Shown here piece by piece: positions 1 through 6,727 of a DNA stretch of 16,614 nt (position 1 is the first letter of the stretch; the number at the start of each line of letters is the position of its first letter). This DNA comes from an uncultured Collinsella sp. (GTDB lineage Bacteria > Actinomycetota > Coriobacteriia > Coriobacteriales > Coriobacteriaceae). The position numbers were made by a program, and so were the translations under genes. The notes beneath the pieces are model-generated. The model searched no databases. It was not told the origin of the DNA and saw nothing but the letters and a program-made list of their open reading frames with translations. Location of the stretch: contig URMO01000044.1 in NCBI GenBank assembly GCA_900549085.1, positions 1 to 16,614 on the forward strand. Direction: 5' to 3'.

Positions 1-93
1 AGCAAGCTGCTGGAATTGAAAGGTCTGCGGCATATCCGCTTCCACGATCTCCGGCACAGCTGCGCCTCGCTGCTGCTTGCCAACGCCGGCATG
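1..93 (+). pseudogene. C-terminal fragment of a tyrosine recombinase/integrase, joined in frame to alaS
   Basis: The reading frame is open from the first base. Its first ~26 codons do not resemble alanyl-tRNA synthetase. They include LRHIRFHDLRHSCASLLLAN, the box-II region of phage/ICE-type tyrosine recombinases, with the HxxR signature at 43-54 (His at 43-45, Arg at 52-54) and the usual hydrophobic helix after it. The rest of the recombinase (the GH pair and the tyrosine nucleophile) is absent, because the frame switches to AlaRS at the shared residues NAGM (about 79-93). Two CGG arginine codons (28-30, 52-54) differ from the CGC/CGT used in the neighbouring genes, consistent with foreign origin. 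It cannot encode an active recombinase. It is either a real junction or an assembly chimera. Confidence 0.75.
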
Positions 94-2607
94 AACCAGT
101 TTAAGGAGTACTACCAGGGCAAGAAGGCCATGAAGGAGATCGGCGCGATCTCCTGCCAGAAGTGTGTCCGCACCAACGACATCGACTGCATCGGCGAGGA
201 CGGCCGTCACCTCTCGTTCTTTGAGATGCTCGGCGACTTCTCCTTTGGCGGCGTCTCCAAGCAGCAGGCTTGCGCTTGGGCCTTCGAGCTTATCACCAAG
301 GAGTTCAAGCTGCCGCTCGACCGCCTGTACTTCACCGTCTTTACCGAGGACGACGAGACCCACGACGTGTGGCGCTCCCTGGGCGTTGCCGAGGATCACA
401 TCTCGCGCCTTGGCGAGGACGACAACTTCTGGGCCGCTGGCCCCACCGGTCCCTGCGGTCCGTGCTCCGAGATCTACTTTGACATGGGCGAGGAGGTCGG
501 CTGCGGTAGCCCCGACTGCAAGCCCGGCTGCGACTGTGACCGCTTCCTTGAGTTCTGGAACCTCGTGTTTACCCAGTACGACCGCCAGGAGGACGGCTCC
601 ATGCCGGAGCTGCCGCACCGCAACCTCGATACGGGCATGGGTCTGGAGCGCATGGCCGCCATCATGCAGCACAAGACCGCCAACTACGACGGCGATCTGA
701 TGCAGCACCTCATCAAGCTCGGTGAGAAGATCAGCGGCAAGACCTATGACGCCGACGATTACTCCGGCGCCAGCCGCTCGCTGCGCATCATCGCCGATCA
801 CTCCCGTGCCGTCGACTTTATGATCTCGGACGGCATCCTGCCCGGTAACGAGGGCCGCGAGTACGTCCTTCGCCGCCTGCTCCGCCGCGCCGTGTTCCAC
901 GGTCGCCTGCTGGGCATCGAGGGCGCCTTCCTGACCAAGTTCATCGACGAGGTCAACGCTCAGATGGGCGAGGCCTATCCCGAGCTGCTAAAGAACGTCG
1001 CACTCGTCAAGGGTATCGTCGCCTCTGAGGAGGAGCGCTTCTCCACGACGCTCGACAACGGCCGCGTCTACCTGGACGAGGCCCTGGCTGCTCTTGCCGA
1101 GGGCGCCGTGCTTCCGGGCGAGGTCGCCTTTAAGCTGCACGATACCTTTGGTTTCCCCATCGACCTGACCGTTGAGATCGCGGGCGCCGCTGGCCATGAC
1201 GTCGACATGGACGGCTTCACCGCTTGCATGGAGGACCAGAAGGCCCGCGCCCGTGCCAACGCCAAGGGCGATGCCTGGGGCAGCTTCAACGACGTGTGGG
1301 TCGAGCTTTCCGACAAGGTCGCTGCGACCGACTTTGACGGCTACGACAACGACGTTATCGAGGGCGCCAAGGTTGTCGCCATCGTGCGCAACGGCGAGTC
1401 CGTCGAGTCTGCCGCCGCGGGCGAGGACGTCGACGTCGTGCTCGACCGCACCCCGTTCTACGCCGAGATGGGCGGCCAGCAGGGCGACGCCGGCGAGCTT
1501 TCCGCCGAGGGCGTTGTTCTGACCGTTGCCGACACCAAGAACCACAACGGCCTGTATGCCCACGTCGCGCACGTTGCCGGGGGTACGCTGACCGTCGGTG
1601 CTACCGTGACCGCCGCGCTCGACGCCGAGCGCCGTGGTTTCCTGCGCCGCAACCACACCGCCACGCATCTGCTCGACGCTGCGCTTAAGCAGGTACTGGG
1701 CGAGCATGTCTCCCAGGCCGGCTCTCTGGTGACGCCCGAGCACCTGCGCTTTGACTTCACGCACTTCGAGGCCCTGTCTTCCGAGCAGCTCAAGGCTGTC
1801 GAGGACCTGGTTAACCAGCAGATTTTCGCTTCCAAGCCGGTCGTGACCCGTGTCATGGGCATCGACGAGGCCAAGGCCGCCGGTGCTGTCGCCCTCTTTG
1901 GCGAGAAATACGGCGACGTCGTCCGCGTCGTTTCCGTGGGCGCCGAGGACCAGCCGTTCTCCCGCGAGCTCTGCGGTGGTACGCATGCTGCCAACACTGC
2001 CGAGATTGGCCTGTTCAAGATTATCTCCGAGTCCTCCACGGGCTCGAACGTCCGCCGTATCGAGGCCGTTACCTCTAAGGGCGCCCTCGACTACATGGCC
2101 GACCGCCTGGCGCTCGTTGACGCCGCCGCCGCTGCGCTCAAGTGCCGCGTTGACGAGGTTCCCGCCCGTGTAGAGAACCTGCAGGCCGAGCTGCGCGAGA
2201 CGTCTAACAAGCTCAAGAAGGCGCTGACCGGTGGCTCCTCCGACGCTATCTCCAGCGCTATCGAGGGCGCTGTCGAGCTCGGCGGCTATAAGCTCGTCGT
2301 CGCTGAGCTCCAGGGCCTTGAGGCTGCTGACCTGCGCAACGTCTGGGATACCGTGCACCAGAAGGTCGCCGGTCCTGTCGCCTGCGTCGTTGCCAGCGTG
2401 ACCGAGAAGGGCACGCCTGCGTTGCTCGCCGCCGGTTCCGACGACGCCGTGAAGGCCGGTTTCCACGCCGGCAACGTGATTAAGCAGATTGCGGGCCTGG
2501 TCGATGGTCGCGGTGGCGGCCGTCCCAACATGGCCCAGGCCGGTGGCAAGAATGCCGCCGGTATCGCCGCTGCCCTCGCGGCCGCCAAGACCGCGCTCGG
2601 CGCCTAA
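1..2607 (+). CDS. alaS: Alanyl-tRNA synthetase, 5' end missing and replaced
   Basis: Charges tRNA-Ala with alanine in the cytoplasm. From about position 82 the protein follows AlaRS closely: NAGMNQFK, the CVR motif of the class II core, FFEMLGDFSFG, GPTGPCGPCSEIYFD, and NLDTGMGLERMA. The editing domain keeps both zinc-binding pairs (HTATH near 1651-1665 and CGGTH near 1972-1986). The C-Ala domain ends with the glycine-rich GRGGGRPNMAQAGG. The normal first ~40 residues, which carry class II motif 1, are absent, and an integrase fragment occupies their place in frame. A TTG at 16 could start translation of the fused frame, but no ribosome-binding site is visible because the window begins there. 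As written the protein would probably be inactive, so an intact alaS presumably exists in the real genome. ruvX follows 9 bases downstream in the same frame. Confidence 0.93.
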   Translation, partial: SKLLELKGLRHIRFHDLRHSCASLLLANAGMNQFKEYYQGKKAMKEIGAISCQKCVRTNDIDCIGEDGRHLSFFEMLGDFSFGGVSKQQACAWAFELITKEFKLPLDRLYFTVFTEDDETHDVWRSLGVAEDHISRLGEDDNFWAAGPTGPCGPCSEIYFDMGEEVGCGSPDCKPGCDCDRFLEFWNLVFTQYDRQEDGSMPELPHRNLDTGMGLERMAAIMQHKTANYDGDLMQHLIKLGEKISGKTYDADDYSGASRSLRIIADHSRAVDFMISDGILPGNEGREYVLRRLLRRAVFHGRLLGIEGAFLTKFIDEVNAQMGEAYPELLKNVALVKGIVASEEERFSTTLDNGRVYLDEALAALAEGAVLPGEVAFKLHDTFGFPIDLTVEIAGAAGHDVDMDGFTACMEDQKARARANAKGDAWGSFNDVWVELSDKVAATDFDGYDNDVIEGAKVVAIVRNGESVESAAAGEDVDVVLDRTPFYAEMGGQQGDAGELSAEGVVLTVADTKNHNGLYAHVAHVAGGTLTVGATVTAALDAERRGFLRRNHTATHLLDAALKQVLGEHVSQAGSLVTPEHLRFDFTHFEALSSEQLKAVEDLVNQQIFASKPVVTRVMGIDEAKAAGAVALFGEKYGDVVRVVSVGAEDQPFSRELCGGTHAANTAEIGLFKIISESSTGSNVRRIEAVTSKGALDYMADRLALVDAAAAALKCRVDEVPARVENLQAELRETSNKLKKALTGGSSDAISSAIEGAVELGGYKLVVAELQGLEAADLRNVWDTVHQKVAGPVACVVASVTEKGTPALLAAGSDDAVKAGFHAGNVIKQIAGLVDGRGGGRPNMAQAGGKNAAGIAAALAAAKTALGA

Positions 2608-2616
2608 GTAGTCGCT

Positions 2617-3045
2617 GTGGTCGCGCTCGCGCTGGACATAGGGGAGACCAGGATCGGCATCGCCGTCTCGAGCCGTGATGGCAAGATGGCGATGCCCGTA
2701 AAGGTGCTCCCGGCCGCGGAGGTCACCGGTATGGCCAAGACGTTTCGTTACCTGGTCGAGGACTATGAGCCCGACATCCTGGTAAGCGGACGTCCCCTGA
2801 CCATGGCCGGCGAGCCCGGCCCCCAGGCCGAGCGCGTTGCCTCCGTGGCGCAAAAGATCGCCGACGAGCTCGATCTTCCGCTGGAGTTTGAGGACGAGCG
2901 CCTGTCCTCGCAAGAGGCCAAGCGCATCCTGCGCGAGCAGGGACTCAACGAAAAGCAAATGAGGGGCAAGATCGACATGATCGCCGCCAGCCTGTTCTTG
3001 CAGACGTGGCTCGATCGCAAAAACGAGGAGGTTTCGCATGCCTAG
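2617..3045 (+). CDS. ruvX: Putative pre-16S rRNA nuclease / Holliday-junction resolvase-like protein RuvX (YqgF)
   Basis: Small RNase H-like fold nuclease (142 residues, normal length) of the YqgF family, which in E. coli is implicated in processing the 5' end of 16S rRNA. Visible family motifs are the N-terminal LALDIGETRIGIAVS (Asp7), the central VSGRPLTMAGEPGPQ, FEDERLSSQEA (Asp93-Glu94-Arg95) and the C-terminal KIDMIAASLFLQTWLD (Asp120). These acidic residues correspond to the expected metal-binding set. GTG at 2617 is the only plausible start after the alaS stop. No strong Shine-Dalgarno is visible, so translation may depend on ribosomes finishing alaS. Its last 8 bases overlap mltG. Order alaS-ruvX-mltG is common in Gram-positive bacteria. 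Confidence 0.93.
   Translation: MVALALDIGETRIGIAVSSRDGKMAMPVKVLPAAEVTGMAKTFRYLVEDYEPDILVSGRPLTMAGEPGPQAERVASVAQKIADELDLPLEFEDERLSSQEAKRILREQGLNEKQMRGKIDMIAASLFLQTWLDRKNEEVSHA
3025..3031 (+). promoter_or_regulatory. Ribosome-binding site for mltG inside ruvX
   Basis: GAGGAGG lies 6 bases before the ATG at 3038, within the last codons of ruvX. It fixes the mltG start and its 8-base overlap with ruvX. Confidence 0.75.
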
Positions 3046-4447
3046 CGCTTTCGATCCGCGCCAGCCGAATCGTACACGACAGTCTGCGCCGCGCCCTGTA
3101 CCGTCCGATCAGCGTCCGATGCAGCCGACCCAGCGCGCGGCCCAACCCGCCGCACGCCCGACACAGCCCTCCTCCCGCCCTGTGCAGCCCGCTCAGCGTC
3201 CGGGCCAGCAGCCTGCTAGTCGTCCTGCCCAGCAGTCCGCCGCCCGCGCGGCCCAGCCCGCAGGCGGCTCCCGCTTTAAGCAGCAGACGCCTACCCAGCG
3301 CGCACAGGCCCCTCAATCGCACGCGCATCATGCGCGCGGCTCGCATGGCGTGGCTCCGGCCGCGCGTTCGAGCTATAACACGCATGCTCGACGCGGCGCC
3401 CAAAAGAAAAGTTCGCCGGTGCCTATGATTATCGGCGCTGTGGTTGCGGTGATCGTTCTCGCCGCCATTGCCTTCTTCGCTGTACCGGCCGTCAAGGGCT
3501 TGCTTGGCGGGGAGGACGCAAACGTCACCGCTGGCCAGCAGGTTACCGTTACGATTCCCGAGGGCGCCTCGGGCGACACGATCGCCACGATTCTCTCCGA
3601 GAACCATATTGTCGAGAATCCCAAGGATTACTACGCGGCGGTCAAAAAGCTCAACGCCGACATGTCGCTTAAGCCTGGCACCTACTCGTTCACCACACTC
3701 ATGGACGCGACCAAGGTCGTTCAGCAGCTCATGGAAGGCCCCAATGCGGGCTCCGATGCGCTGACTATCCCAGAGGGCCTGACGGTTGACCAGGTCGCCG
3801 ACCGCGTGGCCAAAGCGTACGACAGTATTTCTAAGGAGGACTTCCTTAACCAGGCCAAGGCGAGTAATTATGTGAATGATTACGCTTTCCTTAAAGACGC
3901 CGCGAACGATTCGCTCGAGGGCTTCCTGTTCCCCAAGACGTATTCGCTGGGTAAGGACCCAAGCGCCGATGATGTGATTCGCGCCATGCTTGACCAGTTC
4001 AACGCCGAGTATAAGTCGCTTGACTTTGCCAGCTGCGAGGCCAAGATCAAGGATTGCTATGGCGTGGAGATGTCCGATTACGACATCGTTAACCTTGCCT
4101 CCATCGTCGAGCGCGAGGGCCTCAACGCCGACCAGCGCGCGCATGTGGCCTCGGTCTTCTACAACCGTCTGGCGGGCAAGCTCGATGGCCTGCGCTACCT
4201 CAACAGCGACGCGACCATGATGTACGTCACCGGTGGCGAGGTTACCGCCGACGACCTGCAGAGTGATAGCCCCTATAACACCTATAAGCACGAGGGCCTG
4301 CCGCCCACGCCCATTTGCTCTCCGTCGCTCGAGGCGCTCAGGGCCACCCTTGAGCCGACCGACTCCGACGACCTGTATTTCTACATTACGCAGGACGAGG
4401 AGTATTTCTCGAAGACCTACGAAGAGCATCAACAGTCTTGGAATTGA
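3038..4447 (+). CDS. mltG: Endolytic murein transglycosylase MltG (YceG-like), with long Pro/Gln/Arg-rich cytoplasmic tail
   Basis: Single-pass membrane lytic transglycosylase that cleaves nascent peptidoglycan strands and is thought to end glycan elongation. Residues 1 to ~125 are low-complexity, rich in Pro, Gln, Arg and Ala, with loose repeats of the type RPxQP. One transmembrane helix follows at about 130-152. The extracellular YceG domain runs to the C-terminus: LTIPEGLTVDQVADRVA, LEGFLFPKTYSL, the catalytic segment LASIVEREG (Glu358 matches the catalytic glutamate of E. coli MltG, as judged by motif), VFYNRL, LNSDATMMYV, DSPYNTYKHEGLPPTPI. At 469 residues it is longer than the ~340-residue E. 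coli protein, mostly because of the tail. Start ATG 3038 has a strong SD. The yqeG-like gene begins 2 bases after its stop. Confidence 0.93.
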   Translation: MPSAFDPRQPNRTRQSAPRPVPSDQRPMQPTQRAAQPAARPTQPSSRPVQPAQRPGQQPASRPAQQSAARAAQPAGGSRFKQQTPTQRAQAPQSHAHHARGSHGVAPAARSSYNTHARRGAQKKSSPVPMIIGAVVAVIVLAAIAFFAVPAVKGLLGGEDANVTAGQQVTVTIPEGASGDTIATILSENHIVENPKDYYAAVKKLNADMSLKPGTYSFTTLMDATKVVQQLMEGPNAGSDALTIPEGLTVDQVADRVAKAYDSISKEDFLNQAKASNYVNDYAFLKDAANDSLEGFLFPKTYSLGKDPSADDVIRAMLDQFNAEYKSLDFASCEAKIKDCYGVEMSDYDIVNLASIVEREGLNADQRAHVASVFYNRLAGKLDGLRYLNSDATMMYVTGGEVTADDLQSDSPYNTYKHEGLPPTPICSPSLEALRATLEPTDSDDLYFYITQDEEYFSKTYEEHQQSWN

Positions 4448-4449
4448 TC

Positions 4450-4947
4450 ATGAGGATTTTTAGCCCCAAACGATATGTTGCCTCGGTCGATCGCATCGAC
4501 CTCGATACCCTCTGGGCCGACGGCAAGCGCGCCATTCTGCTCGATCGCGACAACACCCTGGTGCCGCGTGATACTGAGCAGGTACCCGCTGCGGTCTCCG
4601 CCTGGCTCGAGGCCGCCCATGCTAAGGGCTTTAAGCTGTGCATGGTGTCCAACAACTGGCATCGCGACCAGGTTATGGCGTCGGCGCGCGAGCTGGGGCT
4701 CGAGGCCATTAGCCACGCCATGAAGCCGGCGCCATTTGCCCTCAAAGCGGGCCTTAAGCGTCTGGGCGCCACGGCCGACGAGGCCGTGCTAATCGGCGAT
4801 CAGCTGTACACGGACGTGTGGAGCGGTAACTTTGCCGGCGTTGACACTATTCTGGTCAAGCCGCAGGCAACCCAGGACCTGTGGTACACGCAGATCTTCC
4901 GTATCTTTGAGCGCCGGGCCCTGCGCGACCTTCCCTGCGAGGAATAG
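4450..4947 (+). CDS. YqeG-family HAD phosphatase (predicted phosphatidylglycerophosphate phosphatase)
   Basis: A 165-residue HAD-superfamily subfamily IIIA phosphatase. Motif I is LLDRDNTLV (nucleophile Asp32, acid/base Asp34), motif II VSNN (Ser67), motif III Lys92 in MKPAP, and motif IV IGDQLYTDV (Asp117, Asp122). The whole catalytic set is intact. Length and motifs fit YqeG of Bacillus and its relatives, a group that includes phosphatidylglycerophosphate phosphatases, so a role in phosphatidylglycerol synthesis is likely by family but not proven here. ATG 4450 follows the mltG TGA (4445-4447) after two bases, with a weak GGAA 6 bases ahead. A TTG at 4438 in the same frame is an alternative that would overlap mltG. 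Translational coupling to mltG is likely. Confidence 0.88.
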   Translation: MRIFSPKRYVASVDRIDLDTLWADGKRAILLDRDNTLVPRDTEQVPAAVSAWLEAAHAKGFKLCMVSNNWHRDQVMASARELGLEAISHAMKPAPFALKAGLKRLGATADEAVLIGDQLYTDVWSGNFAGVDTILVKPQATQDLWYTQIFRIFERRALRDLPCEE

Positions 4948-4955
4948 GTTTCGCC

Positions 4956-5489
4956 ATGTCTCAGCACATAAAACACGGCTGCGACCATATCTTCTTTATC
5001 GGCTTTTTGGGCGCGGGCAAGTCGACGCTTGCGCGCAACGTGGGCACTATGTTCAAGCGTCGATTCATCGATACCGATCGTTTGGTTGTGCGTCGATGCG
5101 GCAAGTCGGTGACCGAGATATTTGAGACCGAGGGCGAGGATCGTTTTCGCGAGCTCGAGACTTCGGCACTCCGTTCGCTTCAAAGCGAGCGCAGTCTGCT
5201 GGTATCGTGCGGGGGTGGTATCGTCGAGACGCCGGTGAACATTGAACTGATGCACGAGATGGGTACCTGTGTGTACCTCGAAGGCGACTTTGAGGACTCG
5301 TTGCGTCAGATTCGCCGCTCCGATACCCGGCCCGATTTCCGCTCGCCCGAGCATGCTGCGCGCCTGTTTGAGCATCGCCGTCCGCTGTATCGCCAGGCCG
5401 CCGATATTACCCTTGATATTCGCAACAAGTCCTTCGAGGACGTTTCCTACCTTTGTGCCGAGATGCTTTTGGAGCGTGGATTGCTATGA
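4956..5489 (+). CDS. aroK: Shikimate kinase
   Basis: Phosphorylates shikimate with ATP to shikimate 3-phosphate, in aromatic amino acid and chorismate synthesis. All key residues are visible: P-loop GFLGAGKS (16-23), FIDTD with the Mg/shikimate aspartates 39 and 41, the FRELE arginine (Arg65), the substrate-binding CGGG (85-88), the lid arginine in TRP (Arg125), and the C-terminal RRPLYRQAAD. Its 177 residues are normal for the family. Start ATG 4956 is preceded by GAGGAATAGG, overlapping the end of the previous gene. The stop overlaps the aroB-like ATG as ATGA, implying translational coupling. This protein looks catalytically complete, in contrast to its degenerate downstream partner. Confidence 0.93.
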   Translation: MSQHIKHGCDHIFFIGFLGAGKSTLARNVGTMFKRRFIDTDRLVVRRCGKSVTEIFETEGEDRFRELETSALRSLQSERSLLVSCGGGIVETPVNIELMHEMGTCVYLEGDFEDSLRQIRRSDTRPDFRSPEHAARLFEHRRPLYRQAADITLDIRNKSFEDVSYLCAEMLLERGLL

Positions 5490-6595
5490 TTCGCCGTCAA
5501 CTCATCAATTTCCAAAACCGCAGTGTCGATGTTCGCGTCGGTCTTGGCGCGTTTGAGGAACTGTCGCGCATGTTTGCCTCGGCTGTGGGCAAGCCCAAGC
5601 GCGCGATGGTGGTTTGGAACGACGCCACATCCGAGCGTTTTGGCGAGGTCGTCGAGCATGCGCTGGTCGACGCCGGGTTTGCCGTGTCGCTGCTCGTCCT
5701 CGAGGTTTCGCCTGCCGGCGCTACGCTGGCCGATGCCGATACCGTCTTTGGTGCCCTGTCGGCTAACGGCATTACCTGCGACGATCTCGTTGTCGCTGTC
5801 GGCGACACGGCGACCTGCTCGGTTGTTTGCTGGTGTGCCAATCAGTGGTGCGGCCGCACCGAGTGCGCCCTGCTGCCGACGACGTTCGACGCCATGCTTA
5901 CGGTCGCGACGACCATGAAGCCGCTCGTCGCCTCGTCGGCGAATGCACTTCCCGCTATCGCGTTCCGTCCCGAGCCGGGCCTGGTCGTGTGTGACCTCGA
6001 CCTTGTTCGCGAGGCGGACCCCGAGGACCTCAAGCTCGGCTATGTGGAACTTGTTGGCACCATGCTTTCGAGCAGCAAGTCCCGCTGGAATCAGTTTACC
6101 GAGACCGTCCCCGAGATTCTCGCGGGCGAGGAGGTCGCGCTCGTCAATGCCGTTCAGTGGTCTCAGACTGCCCGCAAGGACGTACTGATGGCTACGAACC
6201 CGAGCGCCCGTCATGCGCTCGATTTTGGCAAGACGGGGGAGCGTACCCTGCGCGCCTGCTTGGGCGATGCCGCATCGCAGGTCCCTGCCTACCAGCTGTT
6301 GTCCGAGGGCATGCGCTTTGAGGCGCGTCTAGCACATGATGCTTGCGACTTCGATATCGATTACGTTTTTGAGGTCGATGACTGCCTGGAGGACTTTGGC
6401 ATCGAGGAACTTGCCTTCGATCTGGAGCCCACCGCGTTTATCGAGGAGTTCCGCAGGCAGCAGTTCGCCCGCTCGAACCGCAGCATGTTGCCGCTGCCCG
6501 CGGCACTCGGCGCCATTCGTCTAACGAGCGTTGAGGACGAGGTTCTTGAGCGCCATGCTCACGCCTACTTGGCTTCTCGCAAAGAACTTCTCTAA
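5486..6595 (+). CDS. Degenerate 3-dehydroquinate synthase homologue
   Basis: Length (369 residues), position after aroK and scattered motifs (LPTT at ~130-133, Glu188 in YVELV, LDFG at 245-248, EGM further on) identify an AroB/dehydroquinate-synthase fold. However, many signature residues are gone. The NAD-binding GGG..GD loop is reduced to VGDTAT (105-110). The D-SSVGGK segment reads TVATTMK (Lys145 kept, Asp lost). The AEVIK lysine is Gly191. The metal-binding GHTFGH motif is GKTGER (248-253), and the HGEAV histidine has no obvious equivalent. Of three zinc ligands only Glu188 seems to remain. Five cysteines lie within residues 111-127. It is a full-length open frame with host-like codon use, so not a decayed pseudogene. 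It may be a pseudoenzyme or have a changed function. Start ATG 5486 overlaps the aroK stop. A shikimate-pathway role is doubtful. Confidence 0.8.
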   Translation: MIRRQLINFQNRSVDVRVGLGAFEELSRMFASAVGKPKRAMVVWNDATSERFGEVVEHALVDAGFAVSLLVLEVSPAGATLADADTVFGALSANGITCDDLVVAVGDTATCSVVCWCANQWCGRTECALLPTTFDAMLTVATTMKPLVASSANALPAIAFRPEPGLVVCDLDLVREADPEDLKLGYVELVGTMLSSSKSRWNQFTETVPEILAGEEVALVNAVQWSQTARKDVLMATNPSARHALDFGKTGERTLRACLGDAASQVPAYQLLSEGMRFEARLAHDACDFDIDYVFEVDDCLEDFGIEELAFDLEPTAFIEEFRRQQFARSNRSMLPLPAALGAIRLTSVEDEVLERHAHAYLASRKELL

Positions 6596-6601
6596 GATTT
6601 A

Positions 6602-6630
6602 TTGACATCCATCGTCTTTCGTATCATGTT
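6602..6630 (+). promoter_or_regulatory. Possible promoter for pepP
   Basis: A consensus TTGACA (6602-6607) lies just after the aroB-like stop. No good -10 is found at ideal spacing: CATGTT at 6625-6630 has a 17-base spacer but a poor match, and TATCAT at 6622-6627 is a better match with only a 14-base spacer. A promoter here would fit the 132-base gap and the structured leader that follows. Confidence 0.35.
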
Positions 6631-6633
6631 GAG

Positions 6634-6695
6634 GGACGGGTTTTTAATTGGTGGCGGATCGCATGCGATTCCGTCGTTCGGTTGAGACCCGTTCC
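6634..6695 (+). promoter_or_regulatory. Leader with nested inverted repeats upstream of pepP
   Basis: An outer imperfect stem pairs GGACGGGT (6634-6641) with ACCCGTTCC (6687-6695, one bulged T). Inside it lies CGGA-TCGCATGCGA-TTCCG (6655-6673), whose 10-base core (6659-6668) is a perfect palindrome. No U-tract follows, so this is not a simple terminator. It could be an operator or a structured 5' leader. I do not recognise it as a known riboswitch. Confidence 0.4.
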
Positions 6696-6727
6696 GTCTT
6701 TATAGAGACAATAAGAAAGGAATCTGC

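Noticed and set aside
988..3039. 683-codon open frame on the - strand opposite alaS and ruvX
   Set aside because: It is the mirror of strongly GC-biased codons in real genes. The protein has no recognisable domain, is repetitive in Gly/Leu/Val/Asp, and crosses two genes.
3098..3300. Repeat-rich DNA in mltG considered as a tandem repeat or CRISPR-like array
   Set aside because: Repeats are short, irregular and in frame with Pro/Gln/Arg codons. They are explained by the low-complexity protein tail.
2945..4432. 495-codon open frame on the - strand opposite mltG
   Set aside because: Antisense shadow with skewed composition. MltG motifs on the + strand are unambiguous.
5453..5485. Upstream TTG start for the aroB-like gene
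   Set aside because: It would lie deep inside aroK. The ATGA overlap at 5486 is the usual coupling arrangement.
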